This document shows, piece after piece, positions 38,178 through 49,681 of a stretch of DNA of 64,000 nt. Numbering within the stretch: the first letter of the stretch is position 1; the number at the start of each line of letters is the position of its first letter. Both the position numbers and the translations under genes were made by a program. Source of the stretch: Pseudomonas sp. AB6 (GTDB lineage: Bacteria > Pseudomonadota > Gammaproteobacteria > Pseudomonadales > Pseudomonadaceae); the NCBI RefSeq assembly GCF_034314105.1, contig NZ_JAVIWJ010000001.1:4874501-4938500 (forward strand). Direction: 5' to 3'. The notes beneath the pieces are model-generated. The model was not told the DNA's origin. It ran no database searches and worked only from the letters and a program-made list of their open reading frames with translations.

Positions 38178-39851
38178 TCAAACCTTAGCGGTGAGAACCA
38201 TCTTTTTCGCGTGGGCGAGGGATTCCTTGGTCAGGTCGATGCCGCCGAGCATACGTGCCACTTCTTCGATACGTTCGGTCTTGCTCAGCTTCGACACGGC
38301 GGTGCGCGTGACTTCGCTGTCTCGCACTTTATGCACGAATAGATGTTGGTGACCTTGGGCAGCGACCTGTGGCAAGTGGGTTACGGTCATCACTTGCCCG
38401 CGCTCGCCAAGACGACGCAAGAGTTGCCCAACAATTTCTGCCGTGGGTCCACCTATCCCGACATCGACTTCGTCGAACACCAGCGTCGGCACCCGTGAGG
38501 TTTGCGCGGTAATCACCTGAATCGCGAGACTGATACGGGACAGTTCGCCGCCCGAGGCTACTTTGGCCAGTGCTTTAAGAGGTTGGCCTGGGTTGGCGCT
38601 GACCAATAACTCGACCTGTTCCAAGCCGTTAGGCAGCAACTCGTTACTGATGTTGGGGCGAAGTTCGATGCTGAACCGTCCACCGGGCATCCCGAGTCGT
38701 TGAATTTCCTGCTCGACGGCCGACGCAAGGTTTGGTGCCGATAGTTGACGCAGGTCACTCAGTTCCCGCGCCTTGTCCTGATAATGACGGGCATAGGACG
38801 CCAATTCATTTTCGAGACGTTCAATGGATTCATCGCTGGCGTTGAGCGAATCAATCTCGTCCAGTAGCCGTTGCTGGAGCGCGGCAACATCCGTGGGTTG
38901 AATGCGGTGTTTGCGTGCCAGGGTGTAGATGATATCCAGGCGCTCTTCCAATTGCTGAAGGCGCGCTGGATCAGCATCGAAATGGTCCAGAAAGCGGTTT
39001 AGTTCGCCCACGGCTTCTTCAACCTGAATCTGCGCACTGGATAGCATGCTCGCAGCTTCACTCATGGCGGTCGGCGAGCTGGTGACAGCACTTAAGCGGT
39101 TCAGGCTGGCAGTCAGCGCAGTCAGGACATTGCCTGAGTCGTTTTCACTGCATTGCTCAACGACCTGTCGGCAAATGCTCAGCAGGCTTTCGGCGTTGGT
39201 GAGGGTTTTGTGTTCTTGCTCTAACTGCTCCAGTTCGTTTTCACCAAGACCCAGGCTTTCCAGCTCTTCAAGCTGGTAGCTGAGCAGTTGATGACGCGAG
39301 CGTTGTTCGTCGCCAGAGTTGGACAAACGTTCAAGCTCCTGTCGCGCCTGACGCCAGCGCTGGGCGGCTAAGTGAACCTGGCGGGCAAGGTCATTGGCGC
39401 CAGCGTACTCGTCGAGTAAGCGGCGGTGGGTGTCAGCTTTTAGCAGCGACTGATGTTCATGCTGACTGTGGATGTCGATCAAAAATTCGCCGAGTGACTT
39501 CAAGTCACCCTGAGGGCAGGGCGTGCCATTGATGTAGGCGCGGGAGCGGCCTTCAGCGGTAATGACCCGGCGCAGAATGCATGGGCCATCGCTGTCCAGT
39601 TCACGCTCCTGAAGCCAGGCCTGTGCTTCGGGGATGTCGGTCAGGTCGAAGGTGGCGAGAATATCGGCTTTGTCAGCGCCGGGGCGGACCACGCCACTGT
39701 CGGCACGATCGCCAAGCGTCAGGCCTAGCGCATCGAGCATGATCGATTTACCGGCACCGGTTTCGCCAGTAATTACACTCATGCCTCGGTCCAGCTCGAG
39801 ATCGAGATGTTCAACGATGGCATAGTTATGTACAGACAGGTGCACCAGCAT
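38178..39851 (-). CDS. recN: DNA repair protein RecN
   Basis: A 557-residue SMC-like ATPase acting in recombinational repair of double-strand breaks. The N-terminus MLVHLSVHNYAIVEHLDLEL is followed by Walker A GETGAGKSIMLDAL (residues 29-42), a long central coiled coil, and the C-terminal signature VASGGELSRISLAIQ with Walker B LVFDEVDVGIGG. The start at 39851 matches the family; a LexA box sits 25 bp upstream. Confidence 0.96.
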   Translation of the reverse strand: MLVHLSVHNYAIVEHLDLELDRGMSVITGETGAGKSIMLDALGLTLGDRADSGVVRPGADKADILATFDLTDIPEAQAWLQERELDSDGPCILRRVITAEGRSRAYINGTPCPQGDLKSLGEFLIDIHSQHEHQSLLKADTHRRLLDEYAGANDLARQVHLAAQRWRQARQELERLSNSGDEQRSRHQLLSYQLEELESLGLGENELEQLEQEHKTLTNAESLLSICRQVVEQCSENDSGNVLTALTASLNRLSAVTSSPTAMSEAASMLSSAQIQVEEAVGELNRFLDHFDADPARLQQLEERLDIIYTLARKHRIQPTDVAALQQRLLDEIDSLNASDESIERLENELASYARHYQDKARELSDLRQLSAPNLASAVEQEIQRLGMPGGRFSIELRPNISNELLPNGLEQVELLVSANPGQPLKALAKVASGGELSRISLAIQVITAQTSRVPTLVFDEVDVGIGGPTAEIVGQLLRRLGERGQVMTVTHLPQVAAQGHQHLFVHKVRDSEVTRTAVSKLSKTERIEEVARMLGGIDLTKESLAHAKKMVLTAKV

Positions 39852-39875
39852 AAAGGCGGCTCCCAAGCTATTTGT

Positions 39876-39891
39876 CTGGTTATTTATACAG
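39876..39891 (-). promoter_or_regulatory. LexA box of recN
   Basis: On the minus strand CTGTATAAATAACCAG, matching CTG-N10-CAG with an AT-rich middle. It is centred about 32 bp upstream of the recN start. recN is a classical SOS gene. Confidence 0.85.
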
Positions 39892-40021
39892 TGTTTTGTT
39901 TCTGGCTGACAATGCTCATCGTTAGCTCAATTTGGATGATGCACTGAAGTTTTAAGTCCTTTGAGTGATTTTCAGTAACTACGCGCTGACGAAACTCGAC
40001 GCGCTTGCTCGCCACAGAGCT

Positions 40022-40047
40022 CTTGAAGCTGCAGATTAAGACCCCAT
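40022..40047 (+). promoter_or_regulatory. Sigma-32 heat-shock promoter of grpE-dnaK-dnaJ
   Basis: CTTGAA at 40022-40027 and CCCCAT at 40042-40047, followed by ATA, with a 14-nt spacer. This is a near-perfect match to the RpoH consensus, about 55 bp before grpE. Confidence 0.9.
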
Positions 40048-40102
40048 ATAGCGGAACAGAAGCGTGAGTTGAGCTCACTGAAGTAATTGAATGGAGAAAT
40101 CT

Positions 40103-40666
40103 ATGGCTGATGAACAGAATCTGGATACGCAGACTCAAGATCAGACCGCTGAAGCGGTTTTGGGTGATGACATGTTGGCGCTTGTTCAAGGGCTTGAAGA
40201 GCAACTGGCTGCCGCGCAGGACCAATCCCTGCGAGTTGCTGCGGATCTACAGAATGTCCGCCGCCGTGCCGAGCAGGATGTAGAGAAGGCTCACAAGTTC
40301 GCTTTGGAAAAATTCGCGGGCGATCTGCTTCCGATCATCGACAGCCTGGAGCGTGGTCTGGACTTGTCCAGCCCGGATGATGAAAGCATTCGTCCTATGC
40401 GCGAAGGCATCGAGCTGACACTGAAAATGTTTCAGGACACATTGAAGCGTTATCAGTTGGAGGCTATTGATCCACACGGCGAACCCTTTAACGCTGAACA
40501 CCATCAGGCGATGGCCATGCAGGAAAGCGCAGAGGTCGAACCCAATAGCGTGTTGAAGGTTTTCCAGAAGGGTTATCAGCTCAACGGTCGCTTGCTGCGT
40601 CCGGCAATGGTCGTAGTGAGCAAGCCCGTTGCTCCGGCAAGGCCATCGATTGATGAGCAGGCTTGA
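40103..40666 (+). CDS. grpE: Nucleotide exchange factor GrpE
   Basis: A 187-residue co-chaperone that releases ADP from DnaK. A long N-terminal coiled coil (LVQGLEEQLAAAQDQSLRVAADLQNVRRRAEQDVEKA) precedes the beta-wing domain with VLKVFQKGYQLNGRLLRPAMVVVSK. The ATG at 40103 has GGAG upstream; the ATG at 40091 would overlap that site. First gene of the heat-shock operon. Confidence 0.96.
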   Translation: MADEQNLDTQTQDQTAEAVLGDDMLALVQGLEEQLAAAQDQSLRVAADLQNVRRRAEQDVEKAHKFALEKFAGDLLPIIDSLERGLDLSSPDDESIRPMREGIELTLKMFQDTLKRYQLEAIDPHGEPFNAEHHQAMAMQESAEVEPNSVLKVFQKGYQLNGRLLRPAMVVVSKPVAPARPSIDEQA

Positions 40667-40769
40667 AATCAGCCATCAGGCCCCCATTTAGAAGTCATGC
40701 GTTTAAGTGCTACCGCAATTTGTAAACGCAGTTGCGGCAACCAAATCCAAGTTTCAGGAGAAAGTAAAC

Positions 40770-42689
<1,920 letters not shown>

Positions 42690-42750
42690 GCGCAAGCCTA
42701 CTTGAAAGCCAGTTGACCGCAGTCAGGCGGTCACTGGTAGGATGTCGCCG

Positions 42751-42770
42751 CGCGGGAGCTTGCTCCCGCG
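42751..42770. repeat. REP-like hairpin in the dnaK-dnaJ gap
   Basis: A 9-bp stem CGCGGGAGC/GCTCCCGCG with loop TT, of the GGGAGC REP type, within the 167-bp dnaK-dnaJ spacer. It could protect or attenuate the transcript between the two genes. Confidence 0.7.
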
Positions 42771-42856
42771 TTGGCGTGTCTGGAATAGACGAATTTTTCA
42801 GGCTGGCGGGTTTGACCCGAAAGCTATGCGGCAAAGCATCAAGAGTGCGAAGACTT

Positions 42857-43978
42857 ATGGCAAAGCGTGACTATTACGAGATATTGGGGGTGGAGCGCGG
42901 CTCCAGTGAAGCGGACCTGAAAAAGGCTTATCGCCGTCTCGCGATGAAACACCATCCGGACCGCAACCCCGACGACAAAGTGTCCGAAGACATGTTCAAA
43001 GAGGCCAATGAGGCCTATGAAGTGCTTTCCGATACCGGCAAACGTGCGGCTTATGATCAGTATGGTCATGCCGGTGTTGAGTCGGGCGGCGGTGCCGGTT
43101 TTGGTGCGGGCGGTGCAAACTTCTCCGATATCTTCGGCGACGTATTCAGTGACTTCTTCGGCGGTGGCCGTGGCGGCGCGCGTGGCGGTGCCCAGCGCGG
43201 CAGCGACTTGCGCTACACCCTCGAGCTGAACCTCGAAGAGGCAGTGCGCGGTACTACCGTCAGCATTCGCGTACCTACCTTGGTCAACTGCAAGCCGTGC
43301 GACGGTTCAGGAGCCAAGAAAGGTTCGGCCCCGATTACGTGCCCGACCTGCGGCGGTATCGGTCAGGTGCGCATGCAGCAGGGTTTCTTCTCTGTGCAGC
43401 AAACCTGCCCGCGTTGTCACGGGCACGGCAAGATCATTTCTGACCCGTGCGAATCGTGCAAGGGCGAAGGCCGCGTAGAAGAATACAAAACGCTGTCGGT
43501 GAAAGTACCGCCTGGCGTTGATACGGGTGACCGCATTCGTCTATCTGGTGAAGGCGAAGCCGGTACCCAGGGCGGGCCGACTGGCGATCTTTATGTTGTG
43601 ATCAACGTTCGCGAGCACGCGATCTTCCAGCGTGACGGTAAGCATCTGTTCTGTGAAGTGCCCATCAGCTTCGCTGACGCAGCATTGGGCGGCGAGCTAG
43701 AAGTACCGACGTTGGACGGTCGGGTGAAACTGAAAATTCCGGAAGGCACACAAACGGGTAAGCAGTTCCGCTTGAAAGGCAAAGGTGTAGCTCCGGTACG
43801 TGGCGGCGGTGCCGGCGACTTGATGTGTCGTGTTGCAGTGGAAACTCCGGTCAACTTAGGCCGGCGTCAGCGTGAGTTGCTCGAAGAGTTCCGCGCGACC
43901 CTTGAAGGCGATAGTTCGCATTCACCCAAGGCCAGTGGCTGGTTTGAAGGTGTTAAGCGTTTCTTCGGCGATTTATAA
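42857..43978 (+). CDS. dnaJ: Chaperone DnaJ (Hsp40)
   Basis: A 373-residue type I Hsp40. The J domain has the HPD motif (MKHHPDRNPDD), followed by a G/F-rich linker (GGGAGFGAGG) and four zinc-finger repeats: CKPCDGSG, CPTCGGIG, CPRCHGHG and CESCKGEG. The C-terminal substrate-binding domain completes it. The ATG at 42857 gives MAKRDYYEILGVERG; an ORF extension to 42713 runs through the REP hairpin and is not real. Confidence 0.98.
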   Translation: MAKRDYYEILGVERGSSEADLKKAYRRLAMKHHPDRNPDDKVSEDMFKEANEAYEVLSDTGKRAAYDQYGHAGVESGGGAGFGAGGANFSDIFGDVFSDFFGGGRGGARGGAQRGSDLRYTLELNLEEAVRGTTVSIRVPTLVNCKPCDGSGAKKGSAPITCPTCGGIGQVRMQQGFFSVQQTCPRCHGHGKIISDPCESCKGEGRVEEYKTLSVKVPPGVDTGDRIRLSGEGEAGTQGGPTGDLYVVINVREHAIFQRDGKHLFCEVPISFADAALGGELEVPTLDGRVKLKIPEGTQTGKQFRLKGKGVAPVRGGGAGDLMCRVAVETPVNLGRRQRELLEEFRATLEGDSSHSPKASGWFEGVKRFFGDL

Positions 43979-43999
43979 GGGCTACCAAGAGGGCTGGGC

Positions 44000-44803
44000 A
44001 TGCGACGTATTGCAGTTATGGGCGCCGCTGGGCGCATGGGTAAAACCCTGATTGAAGCCGTTCAGCAGACCTCGGGCGCAGGGTTGACGGCGGCGGTCGA
44101 TCGTCCAGACAGCTCGTTGGTGGGCGCTGATGCCGGCGAGCTTGCTGCGTTGGGTCGGATCGGTATTCAGTTATCGGGTGACTTGGCCAAAGTGGCTGAC
44201 GAATTCGATGTGCTAATCGATTTCACACACCCTTCGGTGACCCTGAAAAACCTGGCGTTTTGCCGCAAGGCAGGCAAGGCGATGGTCATCGGCACCACCG
44301 GATTCACGCTGGAAGAGAAGCAGCGTCTGGCTGAGGCGGGCAACGACATTCCAATCGTGTTCGCCGCCAACTTCAGCGTTGGCGTCAATTTGTGCCTGAA
44401 ACTGCTGGATACGGCTGCTCGTGTACTTGGCGATGAGGTCGATATCGAAATCATCGAAGCGCATCACCGGCACAAAGTTGATGCGCCGTCAGGTACTGCG
44501 TTGCGCATGGGCGAAGTGATCGCCAGTGCATTAGGCCGAGACTTGGAGAAGGTAGCGGTTTACGGTCGCGAAGGTCAGACCGGTGCTCGTGACCGTCAAA
44601 GCATTGGATTTGCAACCATCCGTGCGGGCGACATCGTCGGTGATCACACCGTATTATTCGCTGCGGACGGAGAGCGCGTTGAAATTACGCACAAGGCTTC
44701 CAGTCGCATGACCTTTGCCAAGGGCGCTGTCCGAGCCGCCTTGTGGCTCAACGATCAGCCGCCTGGTCTTTACGACATGCAGGATGTGCTGGATTTGCGT
44801 TAA
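44000..44803 (+). CDS. dapB: 4-hydroxy-tetrahydrodipicolinate reductase
   Basis: A 267-residue enzyme of lysine/diaminopimelate synthesis. The dinucleotide-binding motif is MGAAGRMGKTLIEA and the active-site signature is EIIEAHHRHKVDAPSGTALRMGE. The start at 44000 follows GGGCTGGGC, a modest Shine-Dalgarno site, 21 nt after dnaJ. Co-transcription with dnaJ is likely because no terminator separates them. Confidence 0.96.
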   Translation: MRRIAVMGAAGRMGKTLIEAVQQTSGAGLTAAVDRPDSSLVGADAGELAALGRIGIQLSGDLAKVADEFDVLIDFTHPSVTLKNLAFCRKAGKAMVIGTTGFTLEEKQRLAEAGNDIPIVFAANFSVGVNLCLKLLDTAARVLGDEVDIEIIEAHHRHKVDAPSGTALRMGEVIASALGRDLEKVAVYGREGQTGARDRQSIGFATIRAGDIVGDHTVLFAADGERVEITHKASSRMTFAKGAVRAALWLNDQPPGLYDMQDVLDLR

Positions 44804-44827
44804 TCATTCCTGAGGCAGTGAGAATCG

Positions 44828-44914
44828 GGTGGGAGCGAACTTGTTTGCGAAAGGAGTGGCGCGGCGTTGCAGTTGAGCCGAGTCGTTAGCTTCGCGAACA
44901 AGTTCGCTCTCACC
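44828..44914. repeat. REPIN between dapB and carA
   Basis: Arms 44828-44851 and 44891-44914 are inverted copies with two mismatches and carry the GGGAGCGAACTTGTT core, as at 191-253. The loop is about 39 nt. Confidence 0.85.
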
Positions 44915-45187
44915 TTAAGATTCCGGCCGGTTCACGTAAGGTCCAGCCCTATTTTTCAGGGGTTTTAGCACCGTTTTACGGCGCCTTGCGATGTTCCGTC
45001 GCATTGCCCTCCCTTTTAGGCTCATTGGCGGTAGACCAAAACACCCCTTTTCTGTAACCTACAGCTTTAGTGTGTCCACTAAAAGCGCGCAGATAATTCG
45101 AGAAGAAGCGGGGTGACGTGTCTACGTCATTCCGCTTTTTTACAACCTGCGAACGCCCTTTCAGGCTTTATTTACCGGGAGGTCTTC
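44915..45187 (+). promoter_or_regulatory. carA leader region
   Basis: 273 bases before carA. It contains a possible leader ORF from ATG 44991 to TGA 45114-45116 (41 codons) whose stop lies inside the 5' arm of an intrinsic terminator at 45106-45141. This is the layout of a transcription attenuator, and carA of P. aeruginosa is reported to have a leader of this kind. The promoters were not located with confidence. Confidence 0.6.
45106..45141 (+). terminator. Attenuator-like terminator in the carA leader
   Basis: A 14-bp stem (AAGCGGGGTGACGT pairs with ACGTCATTCCGCTT using two G-T pairs), 4-nt loop and a T-run, 47 nt before the carA start. It must be bypassed for carA expression from upstream promoters. 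Confidence 0.85.
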
Positions 45188-46324
45188 TTGACTAAGCCAG
45201 CCATACTCGCCCTTGCTGATGGCAGCATTTTTCGCGGCGAAGCCATTGGAACCGACGGTCAAACCGTTGGTGAGGTGGTGTTTAACACCGCAATGACCGG
45301 TTATCAGGAAATCCTTACCGATCCTTCCTATGCCCAGCAGATTGTTACCCTGACTTACCCGCATATCGGCAATACCGGTACTACGCCGGAAGATGCCGAG
45401 TCTGATCGTGTATGGTCAGCCGGGTTGGTTATTCGCGATTTGCCGCTGGTAGCGAGTAACTGGCGCAACACGATGTCCCTTGATGACTATCTGAAATCCA
45501 ACAATGTGGTGGCGATTGCTGGTATCGACACCCGTCGCCTGACCCGCATCCTGCGTGAGAAAGGCGCCCAAAACGGCTGCATCATGGCCGGCGACAATAT
45601 TTCCGAAGAGGCCGCGATCGAAGCGGCACGCAGCTTCCCAGGCCTGAAAGGGATGGATTTAGCTAAAGTGGTCAGCGTCAAAGAAAACTACGAGTGGCGT
45701 TCAGGCGTATGGAGTCTGGCGACCGACAGCCATCCGGAGATTGCGGCCGCTGATCTGCCATACCACGTTGTGGCTTTTGACTACGGCATCAAGCTGAATA
45801 TTCTGCGCATGTTGGTAGACCGCGGTTGCCGCGTCACTGTGGTCCCGGCGCAAACCCCGGCCAGCGAAGTGTTGGCGCTAAATCCTGACGGGATCTTCCT
45901 GTCCAACGGTCCTGGCGATCCCGAGCCGTGCGATTACGCGATCAAGGCCATCCAGGAGTTACTGGAAACCGAGACGCCGATCTTCGGCATCTGCCTCGGT
46001 CACCAGCTGCTGGCACTTGCTTCCGGCGCCAAGACCCTGAAGATGGATCACGGCCACCACGGGGCGAACCACCCGGTTCAGGACTTGGATACCGGTGTAG
46101 TAATGATCACCAGCCAGAACCACGGTTTCACCGTCGACGAAAGCACCTTGCCGAGCAACCTTCGCGCAACGCACAAGTCGCTGTTCGACGGCACTTTGCA
46201 AGGCATAGAGCGTACTGACAAGTCCGCGTTCAGCTTCCAGGGTCACCCTGAAGCGAGCCCAGGCCCTACCGACGTTTCGCCACTGTTTGATCGCTTCATC
46301 GGTGCAATGTCCAAGCGGCGCTAA
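45188..46324 (+). CDS. carA: Carbamoyl-phosphate synthase small subunit
   Basis: A 378-residue glutaminase subunit. The N-terminal CPSase domain starts MTKPAILALADGSIFRGEAIG, and the C-terminal class I glutamine amidotransferase domain has the nucleophile in GICLGHQLLAL, with the catalytic histidine in GHPEASPGP. The start is an unusual TTG at 45188, chosen because GGGAGG lies 5-10 nt upstream and the family N-terminus begins there. The ORF extending to 45113 runs through the attenuator. It feeds ammonia to CarB for arginine and pyrimidine synthesis. Confidence 0.95.
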   Translation: MTKPAILALADGSIFRGEAIGTDGQTVGEVVFNTAMTGYQEILTDPSYAQQIVTLTYPHIGNTGTTPEDAESDRVWSAGLVIRDLPLVASNWRNTMSLDDYLKSNNVVAIAGIDTRRLTRILREKGAQNGCIMAGDNISEEAAIEAARSFPGLKGMDLAKVVSVKENYEWRSGVWSLATDSHPEIAAADLPYHVVAFDYGIKLNILRMLVDRGCRVTVVPAQTPASEVLALNPDGIFLSNGPGDPEPCDYAIKAIQELLETETPIFGICLGHQLLALASGAKTLKMDHGHHGANHPVQDLDTGVVMITSQNHGFTVDESTLPSNLRATHKSLFDGTLQGIERTDKSAFSFQGHPEASPGPTDVSPLFDRFIGAMSKRR

Positions 46325-46459
46325 CCGGTTGCCTTGAGATTTAGCACGCAGAGGGTTGGGCTGAACCCAGACGAAAGTGTCTGGCTGATCCGCCCAGCGC
46401 CCTGAGACAAATGTTCAAGACGGCTTGCCGACTGACCCAAGGATTTGAGTGACAACCCC

Positions 46460-49400
46460 ATGCCAAAACGTACAGATATAAAAACCATCCTGATTCTCGG
46501 TGCCGGCCCCATAGTGATCGGCCAAGCCTGTGAATTCGACTACTCCGGCGCCCAGGCTTGCAAAGCCCTGCGCGAAGAGGGTTATCGCGTGGTTCTGGTG
46601 AACTCCAACCCAGCCACCATCATGACTGACCCATCGATGGCCGACGCGACCTACATCGAGCCGATCAAATGGCAGACGGTTGCCAAGATCATCGAGAAAG
46701 AGCGTCCAGACGCTCTGCTGCCAACCATGGGCGGCCAGACGGCATTGAACTGCGCACTGGACCTGGAGCGCGAAGGCGTTCTGGAGAAGTTCGGTGTTGA
46801 GATGATCGGCGCCAACGCCGACACCATCGACAAGGCTGAAGATCGTTCGCGTTTCGACAAGGCAATGAAGTCCATCGGCCTCGACTGCCCGCGTTCCGGC
46901 ATCGCTCACACCTTGGAAGAAGCCTACGTCGTACTTGAGAAGTTAGGCTTCCCATGCATCATCCGGCCGTCTTTCACCATGGGCGGCACCGGTGGCGGCA
47001 TTGCGTACAACCGCGAAGAGTTCGAAGAGATCTGTACGCGCGGCCTCGACCTCTCACCGACCAAAGAGCTATTGATCGATGAGTCGCTGATTGGCTGGAA
47101 AGAGTATGAGATGGAAGTCGTCCGCGACAAAAAGGACAACTGCATCATCGTCTGCTCCATCGAAAACTTTGACCCGATGGGTGTCCACACTGGCGACTCG
47201 ATTACCGTTGCGCCAGCGCAAACGCTGACCGACAAGGAATACCAGATCATGCGTAACGCCTCGTTGGCGGTATTGCGTGAGATCGGCGTTGAAACCGGGG
47301 GCTCTAACGTCCAGTTCGGCATCTGCCCGGACACCGGTCGTATGGTAGTGATCGAAATGAACCCGCGGGTTTCTCGCTCCTCGGCGTTGGCTTCAAAAGC
47401 CACCGGCTTCCCGATTGCTCGGGTCGCTGCCAAGCTGGCCATCGGCTACACCCTCGATGAATTGCAGAACGAAATCACCGGCGGCAAAACCCCGGCATCG
47501 TTCGAGCCTTCTATCGATTACGTCGTTACCAAGCTACCGCGCTTCGCCTTCGAGAAATTCCCCAAAGCCGACGCGCGCCTGACCACGCAAATGAAGTCAG
47601 TCGGCGAAGTCATGGCCATCGGCCGGACCTTCCAGGAATCCCTGCAGAAAGCCTTGCGCGGTCTGGAAGTCGGCGTCTGCGGTCTTGATCCTAAGCTAGA
47701 CCTGAGCAATCCAGAAAGTATGGCTGTGCTCAAGCGCGAACTGACTGTGCCCGGCGCTGAGCGCATCTGGTACGTGGCAGACGCGTTCCGTGCTGGCATG
47801 ACGGTTGATCAGATCTACAGCATGAACATGATTGATCGCTGGTTCCTGGTGCAGATCGAAGATCTGATCAAAGAAGAAGCGAAGATCAAGACCTTGGGTC
47901 TGGCGACCATTGATCGCGACCTTATGTTCCGCCTCAAGCGCAAAGGCTTCTCTGACGGGCGCCTGGCCACGCTGCTGGGTGTTACCGAGAAAAACCTGCG
48001 CCGTCATCGTCACAAGCTTGAGATCTTCCCGGTCTACAAGCGCGTTGATACGTGCGCGGCCGAGTTTGCAACAGATACTGCTTATCTTTACTCGACTTAC
48101 GAGGAAGAGTGCGAAGCCAATCCATCGACCCGCGACAAGATTATGATTTTGGGCGGCGGTCCTAACCGTATCGGCCAAGGTATCGAGTTCGACTACTGCT
48201 GCGTACACGCGGCACTGGCGCTGCGCGAAGACGGGTACGAGACCATTATGGTCAACTGCAACCCGGAAACCGTGTCCACTGACTTCGACACTTCCGATCG
48301 TTTGTACTTCGAGCCAGTTACCCTCGAAGACGTGCTGGAAATCGTCCGCGTCGAGAAGCCTAAAGGCGTCATCGTCCAGTACGGCGGCCAAACCCCATTG
48401 AAGCTGGCCCGTGCGTTGGAAGAAGCGGGCGTACCGATTATCGGTACCAGTCCTGACGCCATCGACCGCGCAGAAGACCGTGAGCGCTTCCAGCAAATGG
48501 TCGAGCGCCTGAACCTTCGTCAGCCGCCGAACGCGACGGTGCGCAGCGAAGAAGAAGCGATTCGTGCCGCCGGCAAGATTGGTTACCCGCTCGTCGTGCG
48601 TCCGTCCTACGTATTGGGCGGCCGAGCAATGGAAATCGTCTACGAAGAAGACGAATTGAAACGTTACCTTCGCGATGCAGTAAGCGTGTCCAACGACAGC
48701 CCTGTGCTGTTGGACCACTTCCTCAACTGCGCCATCGAAATGGATGTCGATGCAGTCTGCGACGGTACTGACGTTGTCATTGGCGCAATCATGCAGCACA
48801 TCGAACAGGCTGGTGTTCACTCCGGTGACTCTGCTTGCTCGCTGCCGCCTTACTCGCTGCCTGCGCATATCCAGGACGAGATGCGTGAGCAGGTCAAGAA
48901 AATGGCCCTTGAGTTAGGGGTGGTCGGCTTGATGAACGTGCAGTTGGCGCTGCAAGGCGAAGACATCTACGTGATCGAAGTCAACCCGCGCGCTTCGCGT
49001 ACCGTGCCGTTCGTATCGAAATGCATTGGTGTTTCGCTAGCGATGATTGCTGCACGGGTTATGGCCGGCAAAACGCTGAAAGAAATTGGTTTCACCAAAG
49101 AAATCATTCCAAACTTTTATAGCGTAAAAGAAGCAGTCTTCCCTTTTGCCAAGTTCCCCGGCGTTGACCCGATTCTCGGCCCAGAGATGAAGTCCACCGG
49201 AGAAGTGATGGGGGTAGGTGACACCTTCGGCGAAGCTTTTGCCAAAGCTCAAATGGGCGCTAGTGAAGTATTGCCGGTGGGCGGCACTGCTTTTATCAGC
49301 GTCCGCGACGACGACAAGCCTTTAGTTGCCGGCGTCGCCCGTGATCTCATCAGCCTGGGCTTCAAAATTGTCGCGACCGCAGGCACGGCTAAAGTCATCG

Positions 49401-49681
49401 AAGCTGCAGGCTTGGAGGTGCGCCGTGTGAACAAGGTGACTGAAGGTCGCCCACACGTGGTCGATATGATCAAAAATGACGAAGTCACGCTGATCATCAA
49501 CACTACCGAGGGTCGTCAATCAATCGCTGATTCTTACTCCATTCGTCGAAATGCCTTGCAGCACAAGATTTACTGTACGACGACCATCGCTGCGGGCGAA
49601 GCTATCTGTGAAGCGCTCAAATTCGGTCCAGAGAAGACCGTGCGTCGCTTGCAGGATCTACATGCAGGATTGAACGTATGA
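46460..49681 (+). CDS. carB: Carbamoyl-phosphate synthase large subunit
   Basis: A 1073-residue protein, the same length as E. coli CarB. It has two homologous ATP-grasp halves (MPKRTDIKTILILGAGPIVIG ... and DKIMILGGGPNRIGQGIEFDY near residue 555) and a C-terminal MGS-like regulatory domain that binds UMP and ornithine. It makes carbamoyl phosphate from bicarbonate, ammonia and two ATP. The ATG at 46460 is preferred to the in-frame TTG at 46445. It overlaps greA by 4 nt. Confidence 0.97.
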   Translation: MPKRTDIKTILILGAGPIVIGQACEFDYSGAQACKALREEGYRVVLVNSNPATIMTDPSMADATYIEPIKWQTVAKIIEKERPDALLPTMGGQTALNCALDLEREGVLEKFGVEMIGANADTIDKAEDRSRFDKAMKSIGLDCPRSGIAHTLEEAYVVLEKLGFPCIIRPSFTMGGTGGGIAYNREEFEEICTRGLDLSPTKELLIDESLIGWKEYEMEVVRDKKDNCIIVCSIENFDPMGVHTGDSITVAPAQTLTDKEYQIMRNASLAVLREIGVETGGSNVQFGICPDTGRMVVIEMNPRVSRSSALASKATGFPIARVAAKLAIGYTLDELQNEITGGKTPASFEPSIDYVVTKLPRFAFEKFPKADARLTTQMKSVGEVMAIGRTFQESLQKALRGLEVGVCGLDPKLDLSNPESMAVLKRELTVPGAERIWYVADAFRAGMTVDQIYSMNMIDRWFLVQIEDLIKEEAKIKTLGLATIDRDLMFRLKRKGFSDGRLATLLGVTEKNLRRHRHKLEIFPVYKRVDTCAAEFATDTAYLYSTYEEECEANPSTRDKIMILGGGPNRIGQGIEFDYCCVHAALALREDGYETIMVNCNPETVSTDFDTSDRLYFEPVTLEDVLEIVRVEKPKGVIVQYGGQTPLKLARALEEAGVPIIGTSPDAIDRAEDRERFQQMVERLNLRQPPNATVRSEEEAIRAAGKIGYPLVVRPSYVLGGRAMEIVYEEDELKRYLRDAVSVSNDSPVLLDHFLNCAIEMDVDAVCDGTDVVIGAIMQHIEQAGVHSGDSACSLPPYSLPAHIQDEMREQVKKMALELGVVGLMNVQLALQGEDIYVIEVNPRASRTVPFVSKCIGVSLAMIAARVMAGKTLKEIGFTKEIIPNFYSVKEAVFPFAKFPGVDPILGPEMKSTGEVMGVGDTFGEAFAKAQMGASEVLPVGGTAFISVRDDDKPLVAGVARDLISLGFKIVATAGTAKVIEAAGLEVRRVNKVTEGRPHVVDMIKNDEVTLIINTTEGRQSIADSYSIRRNALQHKIYCTTTIAAGEAICEALKFGPEKTVRRLQDLHAGLNV

